A stretch of DNA of 64,000 nucleotides. Origin: Paraliobacillus ryukyuensis (GTDB lineage: Bacteria > Bacillota > Bacilli > Bacillales > Amphibacillaceae). The notes beneath the pieces were generated by a model, which saw only the letters and a list, made by a program, of their open reading frames with translations, searched no databases and was not told the origin of the DNA. Location of the stretch: contig NZ_QNRI01000002.1 of the NCBI RefSeq assembly GCF_003315295.1, positions 372,001-436,000 of the forward strand, given 5' to 3'. Positions within the stretch are counted from its first letter, which is position 1. Each line of letters opens with the position of its first letter. Positions 56,048 through 64,000 of the stretch are shown here, piece by piece. A program made the translations under genes and the position numbers.

Positions 56048-56225
56048 GAAAGAGTGGAGATTTATGCAATAAAGGAGTATATAGAATAAATCTCGTGCGA
56101 AAAGAGGGGAGATTTGTGCGATAAAGGGCTATATAGAATAAATCTCGTGCGAAAAGAGGGCAGATTTGTGTGATAAAAGGGTATATGGAATAAATCTTGC
56201 TCGGAAAGAGGATAGATTTGTACTA
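56048..56225. repeat. 52-bp tandem repeat, about 3.4 copies
   Basis: Units at 56048-56099, 56100-56151, 56152-56203 and a partial copy from 56204. Each unit holds AGATTTGTGCGATAAA and AATAAATCTCGTGCG, which contain inverted AGATTT/AAATCT parts, so each unit can fold. Copies 1 and 2 are the most alike. No open frame uses it convincingly. Confidence 0.85.
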
Positions 56226-56554
56226 GGAGTGTTACATCAGCAAGTCGTAACGAATTCCTTACGTTATGGAGTAGATCAAGCTGAAGTGACATGGATTCGA
56301 GAAGAAGTCTATCATTCTGTAGATACTTAGTAGTTGTATGAATTTTGATTACATCTTGAAAACGTTAATGGATGCACGATAGGAGTTAATTATTGTAGGT
56401 TGTGACAGTAGGAAGAAGCTATCTAAATAGAAATATATGAGGAAAAAATACTATTTACAATTAGTATATTTGATTGATGGTTTTTATATGGTGTTTTTTA
56501 TATACTATGGAAGTTATAGATAACTTTATAGTTTTATAAGGAAGAATATCGAGA
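56226..56554 (+). other. Gap with a short coding-like scrap
   Basis: From about 56229 one frame reads LHQQVVTNSLRYGVDQAEVT and stops at 56328-56330. No start, family or neighbouring continuation is seen, so this is probably a gene scrap. The remainder is AT-rich DNA with no gene. Confidence 0.35.
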
Positions 56555-56893
56555 ATGAAACAAGTGTGTTAATGGTCATTGAAGCGCAAAGTTGCATTTG
56601 CCTGACAGATAATGAGATTGTTTCATCGCTTTGTAGTTTGCCAATGCTCACTAGGGCAAAACTCTAGGGAAATGATGAAATGAAGGATAGGGCAGGTACC
56701 TGATGTTATCCAAATGATAGAATTGCATTATGGTATTGAGACTGCCGAGGGTTTTATCAAAGACAATTGATTTATAACGCATTTACATTATTGTGCTTAT
56801 CGGATTTTACAAGGTGATCTGTTCTTGAGGAAGATTCACTTGATAATTAAATCTGGAAAGAAATACTCAGAAGCCTATCAGTTTGCATTGTAG
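56555..56893 (+). pseudogene. Probable decayed PRD-type regulator
   Basis: Broken frames read VLMVIEAQSCICLTDNEIV, then DVIQMIELHYGIETAEGFIK followed by a TGA, then FITHLHYCAYRILQGDLF and KKYSEAYQFAL. The FITHLHYCAYRI part is like the conserved His region of PRD domains (antiterminators of the BglG/LicT family and single-PRD proteins). It lies just upstream of a PTS gene behind an antiterminator target, which supports the assignment. Confidence 0.5.
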
Positions 56894-56961
56894 TAAGGGA
56901 TTAACAAATGAAGCTCTTTTTACTTTGCGATTTACATTTATCTTGTAATAAGTAGAGAAAT

Positions 56962-57053
56962 GGAATTGTAATTTCACATGGCAAAACCTGAATGGATGCG
57001 TTCGAAGCGAGAAAAGTATATTTTTCGTTTGAAGGTCTCCGTTCAGGTTTTTT
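56962..57053 (+). promoter_or_regulatory. RAT antiterminator sequence overlapping a terminator before the PTS gene
   Basis: The stretch at 56962-56988 starts GGAATTG and ends GGCAAAACC, close to the ribonucleic antitermination targets of LicT/SacY-type proteins. Its end is shared with the left arm of a long terminator (56983-56996 pairs with 57038-57051, with inner pairing, then TTTTTT). This is the classic switch: a dephosphorylated or activated antiterminator binds the RAT and prevents the terminator. Confidence 0.75.
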
Positions 57054-57095
57054 CGTTTGTTTAAGAACTGCTGAAATAAATAAGGAGTGAATAAA

Positions 57096-58472
57096 GTGAG
57101 TAATCGTGACTTAGCGAAAGATATTATAGACTTAGTTGGTGGGGAAGAGAATATTTATAACTTGTATTGTTGTGCAACCAAACTGCGATTTTCGTTGCAT
57201 GATCATGAGAAAGCTGACAAAGAGACGTTAGAAAAAAAAGACGGCATATGTAGCGTAGTTGTTGATGATGGGCAGTTTTACATAGCTGTCGGTAATCATG
57301 TATCGGAAATATATGCAGAGATAAAAAAGATTGCTAATATTGATGGATCTAATTCTCCAGAACAAGGAGATGGCAAATCCAAAAGAAATATTGGATTATA
57401 CATCTTTGAACGCATCTTTGAATTTATTGCAGGAAGCTTCACTCCACTCGTTCCAGTACTAGTAGGAGCCGGTATGTTAAAAGCACTTGTTATTGTTTTT
57501 GCTTCCTTACATATTTTAAATACGGAAGAAGCTGGTATGAATGATACATTCGCAATTCTTTCTGCAGCAGGTAATGCAGTATTTTATTTCTTACCAGTCA
57601 TGTTGGGTGTGACGAGTGCACGAAAATTAGGTGCAAATGGTTATGTTGGTGGTGCCATTGGGGCTGCGTTATTAGAACCGAATTTTACAAATTTAGAAGA
57701 TGGAAGTTCTTTTATCGGTATTCCGGTTGTAACCATGGATTATTCATCGACTGTATTTCCGATTTTCATCGCCATTGCTGTATTTGCATTACTAGAGCGA
57801 TTTTTGAAAAAAATAATTCATAAAAACCTGCAATTATTCTTAATTCCTATGTTATCTTTAGCGATCATTGTACCTTTTACCGTGATTGTATTTGGAGCAT
57901 TTGATGATTACTTTGGTAATGGAGTTGCATCGGGAATTAACTATTTAATGGAAGCAAATGATGTTTTAGCTGGTGCTGTCGTTGGTGGGTTGATGACATT
58001 CCTTGTTTTACTAGGATTGCATTGGTGGATCGTTCCTATTATGTTGGAAAACTTAGCAAATGGTGGGGATGCCATTGGTCCACTATGGGCAGCAGCAACT
58101 TTTGCGCAAATTGGTGTTGTATTTGGTGTATTTGTGAAAACAAAAAATAATGAACTAAAATCGTTAGCTGCTTCCACAGCAGTACCAGGATTGTTGGGTG
58201 TTATGGAGCCAATCTTATATGGTATTTTACTTCGTTATAAACGAACGATCCCCTACGTAGTTATTGCTGGTGCAATAGGTGGAGCTATTAACGGATTATT
58301 TGAGATTACGTCACTATCCTTCAACATCAATAGTAGTATACTTACCATTCCAATTAATACACCATGGCAATTCTATCTAATTGGAGTCTTAGCTTCGTTA
58401 ATTATTGGCTTTGTACTTACGTATATTTTTGGTTTTCACGCAGAATCATCAAAAGCAGTACGTAAGCAATAA
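57096..58472 (+). CDS. PTS glucose/beta-glucoside-type EIIBC, EIIA domain lost
   Basis: About 458 residues. EIIB domain at the N-terminus (LAKDIIDLVGGEENI; the phospho-Cys is in CCATKLRF, where HC is usual), then a 10-helix EIIC with GANGYVGGAIGAALLEPNF, LHWWIVPIM and GVMEPILYG. GTG at 57096 follows AAGGAG at 8 bases. The TAA at 58470-58472 is followed by an in-frame linker-like stretch and eroded EIIA code, so the gene was probably a EIIBCA fusion like BglP. Transport would need an EIIA from elsewhere. Control by the RAT/terminator is likely. Confidence 0.82.
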   Translation: MSNRDLAKDIIDLVGGEENIYNLYCCATKLRFSLHDHEKADKETLEKKDGICSVVVDDGQFYIAVGNHVSEIYAEIKKIANIDGSNSPEQGDGKSKRNIGLYIFERIFEFIAGSFTPLVPVLVGAGMLKALVIVFASLHILNTEEAGMNDTFAILSAAGNAVFYFLPVMLGVTSARKLGANGYVGGAIGAALLEPNFTNLEDGSSFIGIPVVTMDYSSTVFPIFIAIAVFALLERFLKKIIHKNLQLFLIPMLSLAIIVPFTVIVFGAFDDYFGNGVASGINYLMEANDVLAGAVVGGLMTFLVLLGLHWWIVPIMLENLANGGDAIGPLWAAATFAQIGVVFGVFVKTKNNELKSLAASTAVPGLLGVMEPILYGILLRYKRTIPYVVIAGAIGGAINGLFEITSLSFNINSSILTIPINTPWQFYLIGVLASLIIGFVLTYIFGFHAESSKAVRKQ

Positions 58473-58884
58473 GATGCTGCAGTTACTAGGAAAACAGTGG
58501 CTGAAAATGAAAAACGTGAGTAATAGAGTTCATTATAAGTAGAGATCAAACCTTTGTTCAAAATCAGTTGCAAAGTATATGCTTCTATTGCAATGAGAAG
58601 TAGTAATGTTGCTATTTAACCATTAGTTGAAAAAGTTGCCCCTCGCTTAATGGTGGAATGGCTGCCATTCTCGTAACTGGGCATGGGGAAGGGATTATTT
58701 CTGAAAACGGTGCTGCAATCTTAGTTCATATTGATATCGTTTAATTAGAAGACGAGCATGATGACAAAATTGTTAAACAAAGCTGTGAAGTATCAAGAAG
58801 TGATCTCTTGATTGAATAAGATATAGAGGAAATCCAAAGAAGTAGGTCTTATGGTAACTAATTCTACCTTCTATTTGTAAATTG
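58473..58884 (+). pseudogene. Decayed EIIA (Crr-type) domain of the PTS gene
   Basis: After the EIIBC stop the same frame gives DAAVTRKTVAENEKRE then stops. Further on, broken frames read GEGIISENGAAILVHIDIV, KIVKQSCEVSRSDLLIE and EVGLMVTNSTF, which match the usual EIIA-Glc order (GIISENGAEILVHIGIDTV, then KQGDKVKKGDLLIE, then VVTN). Position and order fit the third domain of a BglP-type protein. Confidence 0.7.
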
Positions 58885-58956
58885 TAAAACTGATCAACCA
58901 TCAGTTAAAGATGAATGATATCTGGATATTCGTTAGAAAGTGTAATTATAAAGCAA

Positions 58957-58990
58957 AGCTATCTGTTCTTGAAAAACAGGTAGTTTTTTT
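58957..58990 (+). terminator. Terminator after the decayed PTS locus
   Basis: CTATCTGTT (58959-58967) pairs with AACAGGTAG (58975-58983), followed by seven T. Confidence 0.8.
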
Positions 58991-59216
58991 ATGTTCTAAG
59001 ATAGGCGTTTATTCTAATTCTTTTAAAATGAATTGAATAATCAACTATTCTTACTGCATAAATATTTAAAGAAGAAAAATTATGGTTAAGTTGTTATATG
59101 TCCTTCTATTTTTTTCAATAGCTGCATAATTATCAGATAAATCAGAAAAAAGTGGAGAACTATTAAATTTCTCTATTATTATAAAAAACAGAAGATGGAT
59201 GGGAGGGGGCGATATC
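58991..59216 (+). other. Intergenic stretch before the peptide transporter
   Basis: No gene seen. It must hold the promoter of the ABC transporter operon, but no strong -35/-10 pair stands out. Confidence 0.4.
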
Positions 59217-60191
59217 GTGAACAGTCATCTTTTACATGTAAAGGAATTACAAACGCAATTTATTACGGATGAAGGAACCGTTCCAGCGGTTGATGATGTA
59301 AGTTTTTATGTGAATCCTGGGGAAGTACTGGGCATTGTTGGTGAATCTGGTTGTGGAAAAAGCGTTACTTCTCTTTCTGTAATGGGATTAGTTCCTTCTC
59401 CACCAGGCAAAATCACAGGTGGCGAAATATTGTTTGATGGGAAAGATTTAACGGAGGCGTCAGAAAAGCAAATGCAGAAGATTCGGGGAAATGAAATTGC
59501 GATGATTTTTCAAGAACCAATGACATCCTTAAATCCGGTCATAAAAATTGGCGATCAATTAATCGAAGGGGTTCGAATACATACTGACAAATCAAGAAAA
59601 CAAGCAAAAGAGCAAGCGATGGACATGCTTCAAAAAGTAGGTTTATCTCGGGTTGACGAACTCATGAGCCAGTATCCTCATCAATTATCTGGTGGAATGC
59701 GGCAACGTGTGATGATTGCGATGGCATTTATCTGCGAACCGAAAGTGCTCATTGCAGATGAACCGACTACCGCATTGGATGTCACCATTCAAAAACAAAT
59801 CTTGAATTTGATGAAACAATTAAATAGCGAAATGCACACGGCTATTATATTGATCACGCATGATTTAGGTGTGGTTGCAGAGATGTGTGATCGTGTGGTT
59901 GTGATGTATGCAGGAAAAATAGTCGAAGAAGCAACCGTGAAAGAAATATTCAATGATCCAAAGCATCCTTATACCAAAGGGTTAATTCAATCGGTACCAG
60001 ATTTAAGACAACGAAAAGACAAGTTATATTCCATTCCAGGCAATGTACCAAAACCAGGCCAAATTAAATCAGGTTGTGTATTTGCACCGAGATGTGCCTA
60101 TGCATTTGAAACCTGTGGACAAGAAATGCCCAAGCTTTGCTCCACTGAAGGCTCCCAACAGGTGAGGTGCTGGCTCTACCACGAAAAGTAA
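59217..60191 (+). CDS. Oligo/dipeptide ABC transporter ATPase (OppD/DppD type)
   Basis: About 324 residues. Walker A GESGCGKS, signature LSGGMRQR, Walker [13 protein letters not shown], and the C-terminal oligopeptide-transporter domain with [14 protein letters not shown] (iron-sulfur type Cys set). GTG at 59217 has GGAGGGGG at 7 bases; the ATG at 59199 lies in that site. First gene of the D-F-A-B-C operon. Confidence 0.92.
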   Translation: MNSHLLHVKELQTQFITDEGTVPAVDDVSFYVNPGEVLGIVGESGCGKSVTSLSVMGLVPSPPGKITGGEILFDGKDLTEASEKQMQKIRGNEIAMIFQEPMTSLNPVIKIGDQLIEGVRIHTDKSRKQAKEQAMDMLQKVGLSRVDELMSQYPHQLSGGMRQRVMIAMAFICEPKVLIADEPTTALDVTIQKQILNLMKQLNSEMHTAIILITHDLGVVAEMCDRVVVMYAGKIVEEATVKEIFNDPKHPYTKGLIQSVPDLRQRKDKLYSIPGNVPKPGQIKSGCVFAPRCAYAFETCGQEMPKLCSTEGSQQVRCWLYHEK

Positions 60192-60207
60192 GGAGGGGAA
60201 GCAATAG

Positions 60208-61173
60208 ATGACAGAAACTATATTAGAAGTAACAAATTTAAAAAAATATTTTAACCATAAGCATGTTGTGAAAGCAGTTGATGGCGTATCTTTTACGTTG
60301 AAAAAAGGAGAGACCCTTGGCATTGTCGGGGAATCAGGGTGCGGAAAGTCAACAACCGGTCGCATGTTGATGCGCTTAATTGACGCAACGGAAGGATCGA
60401 TTGTTTTTCAAGGGAAAAATCTGGTTGATCTTTCGATTAAGCAGATGCGTGCGATGCGAAAAGATGTACAAATGATTTTTCAAGACCCGTATGCTTCATT
60501 AAATCCAAGACACACGATTGAGCGGATCATTGAAGAACCAATGATTGTACATAAAATGGGCAATAAAATTGAGAGAAAAGAACGGGTTCGAGAGTTATTA
60601 GAAATCGTTGGCTTGAGTAGTGACTACGCCAAAAGGTACCCCCATCAATTCAGTGGGGGACAGCGGCAACGAATTGGGATTGCGCGAGCATTAGCAGTAA
60701 GGCCAAAGTTAATTATTGCCGACGAACCCGTATCCGCACTTGATGTGTCTGTTCAAGCACAAGTACTGAATTTACTAGATGATTTACAAAAAAAGTTTGA
60801 GTTAACCTATCTATTTATTGCCCATGACTTAAGCGTGGTTCGTCATATTAGTAATCGTGTGGCGGTTATGTATCTCGGGCGAATTGTGGAATTAGCCAAT
60901 CGTGATGATTTATATGATCATCCGAAGCATCCATATACCAAAGCATTATTATCTTCGGTTCCAATACCTGCTCCTGACTTTGAGAAAGAAGAAACGGAAT
61001 TAAAAGGAGATATTCCTAGTCCGTCTAATCCACCTACTGGTTGTCCTTTTCATACCAGATGTCCACTAGTCATGGAAAAATGCAAAACAAAAGTACCACA
61101 AGCTAGGCAAAACTCGAACGGCCATTACGTTGTATGTCATCTCTACAACGATAAAGAAGATATGGCAATTTAA
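60208..61173 (+). CDS. Oligo/dipeptide ABC transporter ATPase (OppF/DppF type)
   Basis: 321 residues. [38 protein letters not shown]-terminal [17 protein letters not shown]. Partner of the OppD-like ATPase. ATG after AAGGAGG; 16-base gap to the previous gene. Confidence 0.93.
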   Translation: MTETILEVTNLKKYFNHKHVVKAVDGVSFTLKKGETLGIVGESGCGKSTTGRMLMRLIDATEGSIVFQGKNLVDLSIKQMRAMRKDVQMIFQDPYASLNPRHTIERIIEEPMIVHKMGNKIERKERVRELLEIVGLSSDYAKRYPHQFSGGQRQRIGIARALAVRPKLIIADEPVSALDVSVQAQVLNLLDDLQKKFELTYLFIAHDLSVVRHISNRVAVMYLGRIVELANRDDLYDHPKHPYTKALLSSVPIPAPDFEKEETELKGDIPSPSNPPTGCPFHTRCPLVMEKCKTKVPQARQNSNGHYVVCHLYNDKEDMAI

Positions 61174-61192
61174 TTAATGGAGGGGGAAAAAG

Positions 61193-62797
61193 ATGAAAAA
61201 GCAATTTATTCGTTTTGGATTATTGTTGGTTTTCATGCTACTAATTGTCGGGTGTTCAGAGGATTCGTCAACGGAGGGAGAAGGGGAAACACAAGACCCA
61301 GGAGAAACAGAAAAAGCGACAGAATTACAGGATACGCTAGTTTTTGGGAGAGGGGCTGACTCTACTTCATTAGATCCTGCAACAGAAACCGATGGTGAAA
61401 CATTTTATGTTACCCAACAAATTTATGATACACTAATTGACTATGAAGACGGGACTACGAAGTTACAGCCTGCACTTGCTACGGAATGGGAAGCGTCTGA
61501 AGATGGAAAAACCTTTGTATTGACTTTACGTGATGGTGTTACCTTCCAAGATGGCACCCCGTTTAATGCAGAAGCGGTCGTAGCTAATTTTGAACGATGG
61601 ATGAGTGCGGAAGACTTTATTTACTATGGTTCAATGTTTGGTGGCTATGGCGAAGATGAGGCGAATATTATTGAGCGTGTGGAAGCGACCAGTGATTTAG
61701 AAGTAACTTTCCAGTTAAAACGTCCATCTGCACCATTCTTAAAGAACTTAGCCATGTCTCCTTTTGCGATTGCCAGTCCAGAAGCATTTGATTCTTTAGC
61801 GGAAAATCCAGTAGGAACAGGTCCATTTAAGTTAGATGATTGGGCTAGAAATGAGACAATTACGCTCGTTAAAAATGAAGATTACTGGGAAGACGGTAAA
61901 CCATATTTAAATCGCGTGATTTTTCAAGTTATCCCAGATAACTCCGCTCGTCTAACCGCATTACAAAATGGTGAAATTGATTTAATGGATGGGGTGAATC
62001 CATCTGATCAAACAATTATTGAATCGGACGAGAACCTAAAAGTATTCTCTCGTGCCCCACTAAATGTGGCCTACATGCCGATGAACAATGAAACCGCACC
62101 ATTTGATGATCCCCTTGTCCGTCAAGCAGTCAATCATGCGATCGATAAAGAGGCACTGATTGAAGGTTTCTTTGAAGGAAATGCAGAACCAGCAAAAAAC
62201 ATGTTGCCACCAACTATTGATGGCTATAACGATGAAATTGAGCCATATGCTTATGATGTGGAAAAAGCGAAAGAATTGCTAGCGGAAGCTGGTTATGAAG
62301 CAGGTGAACTAGAAGTTGATTTATGGACCATGGATAACCCTAGACCATATATGCCAGCCCCAGCTAAGATTGCTGAATCAATTCAGAAAAATTTAGCGGA
62401 TGTCGGTATTATAGCCAATATTCAGACCTTGGATTGGTCGACCTATTTAGAAAAAGCCAAAAATGGAGAAATGCCAACATTTTTAATTGGCTGGATCGGT
62501 GATAATGGAGATGCGGATAACTTTCTATACACGTTACTAGGTACAGGTAGCGGAAATAACTATTCTTTCTATTCCAATGAAGCGGTTGATAAGATTTTGT
62601 TAGAAGCACAAGCTGCAACAGATGATGCCGCCCGTGCTGACTTATATAAACAAGCACAAGTACTGATTCATAAAGATGCACCAGTCGTTCCATTAGTGCA
62701 TTATGAATCGTTAATGGCTGGTTCTAGCACACTGGAAAACTATACACCTGCTCCTACTGGTTCTGAAGATTTTACAGATGTTACTTTTTCAGAGTAA
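61193..62797 (+). CDS. Peptide/nickel-binding lipoprotein (SBP family 5)
   Basis: 534 residues. Lipoprotein signal with lipobox LIVGC at about residues 17-21, an acidic, Thr/Glu-rich linker, then a periplasmic-binding fold (GADSTSLDPATETDG, WEASEDGKTFVLTLRDGV, NPVGTGPFKLDDW). Binds peptides or a similar ligand outside and delivers it to the permease. Resembles DppA/glutathione-type binding proteins; ligand unknown. ATG after GGAGGGGG. Confidence 0.92.
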   Translation: MKKQFIRFGLLLVFMLLIVGCSEDSSTEGEGETQDPGETEKATELQDTLVFGRGADSTSLDPATETDGETFYVTQQIYDTLIDYEDGTTKLQPALATEWEASEDGKTFVLTLRDGVTFQDGTPFNAEAVVANFERWMSAEDFIYYGSMFGGYGEDEANIIERVEATSDLEVTFQLKRPSAPFLKNLAMSPFAIASPEAFDSLAENPVGTGPFKLDDWARNETITLVKNEDYWEDGKPYLNRVIFQVIPDNSARLTALQNGEIDLMDGVNPSDQTIIESDENLKVFSRAPLNVAYMPMNNETAPFDDPLVRQAVNHAIDKEALIEGFFEGNAEPAKNMLPPTIDGYNDEIEPYAYDVEKAKELLAEAGYEAGELEVDLWTMDNPRPYMPAPAKIAESIQKNLADVGIIANIQTLDWSTYLEKAKNGEMPTFLIGWIGDNGDADNFLYTLLGTGSGNNYSFYSNEAVDKILLEAQAATDDAARADLYKQAQVLIHKDAPVVPLVHYESLMAGSSTLENYTPAPTGSEDFTDVTFSE

Positions 62798-62887
62798 TTG
62801 ATCGTCCATTTATGTGGGGAAGTGTTTGTTCGCTTTCCCGTTTTACTGTTTATTTTTTACAAAGAAATGTTTGAGAGGTGAATACTG

Positions 62888-63889
62888 GTGCTGAAGTATA
62901 CATTCCGACGTTTAGGCGCGCTTATTCCTGTCCTAATTGGTATGTCGATTCTAGTTTTTTTAATCATCCGAGCAATTCCAGGGGACCCCGCGCAAACGAT
63001 CCTTGGTGATAAAGCTTCTGAGCAAGCAGTAGAAAATTTGCGAGAACAGCTTGGCTTAAATAATCCAATTTACATACAATATTTTTCTTATATGAAAGGC
63101 TTAATTACTGGAGATCTTGGGACATCGATTCGTACGAGCTCTCCAATTAGTGCAGATATTTGGCCGTATTTAGCTGCAACAATTGAGCTTGCTTTCGTTG
63201 CCTTAATTATTGCAGTAGTGATTGGAGTGAATGCTGGGATTTTAAGTGCTTGGTTCCAAAATTCCATTTTCGATTATACGGCAATGATTATTGCTTTAAT
63301 CGGAATCTCGATGCCGGTTTTTTGGCTTGGTCTAATGGAACAATGGGCGTTCTCGTTAGAGTTAGGCTGGCTACCATCGATCGGTAGAGAATCAGTTAGA
63401 GATCCGATCACACCAATCACCCATATTTATATGATTGATACGCTAATCCAAGGTGATTTTGACCAATTTGTCGTAGTGATCAAGCATTTATTCTTGCCAG
63501 GAATTGCACTCGGAACCATTCCTATGGCAATTTTTGCCCGAATGACGCGTTCAAGTATGTTAGAGGTACTACGTTCAGATTATATTCGTACTGCTCGAGC
63601 AAAAGGACAGAAGATGTTTGTGATTGTCTATAAACACGCCTTAAAAAATGCTTTTATTCCGATTTTAACGGTTATTGGTTTGCAGACAGGCTTACTATTA
63701 GGTGGAGCGATTTTAACGGAAACGATTTTTAGTTGGCCAGGGATTGGTCGTTATATTTATGAAGCAATTCAATATCGGGATTATCCAGTCATTCAAGCAG
63801 GCATATTAGTGATTGCTACCATCTTTGTTTTAATCAATCTGATCGTTGACTTGCTTTATGCCGCATTTGATCCAAGAATTAAATATTAA
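62888..63889 (+). CDS. Peptide ABC transporter permease (DppB type)
   Basis: 333 residues, six helices; starts LKYTFRRLGALIPVLIGMS, has the GDPA motif and the EAA loop DYIRTARAKGQ. GTG start after GAGAGGTGA. A weak hairpin (GGGGAAG/CTTTCCC) between it and the binding protein gene may lower its expression relative to the lipoprotein. Confidence 0.92.
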   Translation: MLKYTFRRLGALIPVLIGMSILVFLIIRAIPGDPAQTILGDKASEQAVENLREQLGLNNPIYIQYFSYMKGLITGDLGTSIRTSSPISADIWPYLAATIELAFVALIIAVVIGVNAGILSAWFQNSIFDYTAMIIALIGISMPVFWLGLMEQWAFSLELGWLPSIGRESVRDPITPITHIYMIDTLIQGDFDQFVVVIKHLFLPGIALGTIPMAIFARMTRSSMLEVLRSDYIRTARAKGQKMFVIVYKHALKNAFIPILTVIGLQTGLLLGGAILTETIFSWPGIGRYIYEAIQYRDYPVIQAGILVIATIFVLINLIVDLLYAAFDPRIKY

Positions 63890-63912
63890 CTGGTCACTAA
63901 GGAGGGATTTTT

Positions 63913-64000
63913 GTGCCAAAATTAGAACACAGTCCATTACAGCCTGCTAATCCAATAGAAATAGAGAAAAAAACTTCTTTCTTACGATTACTATGGCATA
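63913..64000 (+). CDS. Peptide ABC transporter permease (DppC type), 3' partial
   Basis: GTG at 63913 after GGAGGG; 29 residues visible (cytosolic start ending KKTSFLRLLWH), then the window ends. Position in the D-F-A-B-C order makes it the second permease. Confidence 0.75.
   Translation, partial: MPKLEHSPLQPANPIEIEKKTSFLRLLWH

Noticed and set aside
56062-56292. Minus-strand open frame of 76 codons across the tandem repeats
   Set aside because: Its frame exists because the 52-bp repeat is read through repeatedly; there is no ribosome binding site and no recognisable domain.
1-64000. CRISPR arrays, prophage genes, toxin-antitoxin or known defence systems
   Set aside because: No regularly spaced repeats, phage structural genes or recognisable defence genes were seen in the window.

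Overview
The window looks like a low-GC Gram-positive chromosome of the family Bacillaceae. The support is the gene repertoire (TagF/TagE/TagA/TagGH teichoic-acid genes, an LCP ligase, a ComK homologue, NrdR and Fnr type sites), strong AGGAGG-type ribosome binding sites with many TTG and GTG starts, and SigA-like promoters. A BCCT transporter and an AbgT transporter would suit a salt-tolerant genus such as Gracilibacillus, Virgibacillus or Oceanobacillus; that placement is inference. No rRNA, tRNA, CRISPR array or prophage was seen.

Layout. (1) 1-11.6 kb is a wall teichoic acid and envelope block: two CDP-glycerol glycerophosphotransferases, an O-antigen ligase/polymerase-like protein, a TagE-like glucosyltransferase, the TagG/TagH exporter, TagA and a LytR-CpsA-Psr protein. 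It is scarred by two IS3-family relics; one sits exactly in the loop of a bidirectional terminator with a 4-bp target duplication. (2) 11.6-22.7 kb is mostly housekeeping: a 253-bp structured repeat, CorA, a PilZ protein, a NERD protein, the anaerobic ribonucleotide reductase pair nrdD-nrdG behind two NrdR boxes and an Fnr box, a zinc-ribbon/TcaA-like pair, a LysM-NlpC/P60 cell-wall hydrolase, an EAL phosphodiesterase behind a c-di-GMP-I riboswitch plus terminator, and a nitroreductase. (3) 23.7-43.7 kb is a large Wzx/Wzy-type capsule or exopolysaccharide locus. It carries galU, a complete set for UDP-diacetylbacillosamine and its transfer to lipid (PglF, PglE, PglC and PglD types), an enterobacterial-common-antigen-like dTDP-Fuc4NAc set (RmlA, RmlB, WecE, WecD, WecF types), a UDP-HexNAc dehydrogenase, two GT4 transferases, polymerase, flippase, a Wzz-like protein and a UDP-glucose dehydrogenase. 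(4) 43.7-46 kb holds a small operon of an XRE repressor, a short ComK homologue and an unknown protein behind an 18-bp palindrome, then a HesB-like protein. (5) 46-64 kb is transport and catabolism: AbgT plus an M20 amidohydrolase, a PRD regulator with aldolase and fructose-type PTS, a BCCT transporter, a decaying beta-glucoside-type PTS locus and a family-5 peptide ABC transporter that runs off the end.

How the parts fit. The polysaccharide locus appears self-contained: it makes three unusual sugars, starts the repeat unit on undecaprenyl phosphate, adds sugars, flips, polymerises and sets chain length. The c-di-GMP riboswitch, EAL enzyme and PilZ protein indicate second-messenger control in this strain. 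The decaying PTS locus keeps an antiterminator target and an open EIIBC frame, but has lost its EIIA domain and probably its local PRD regulator.
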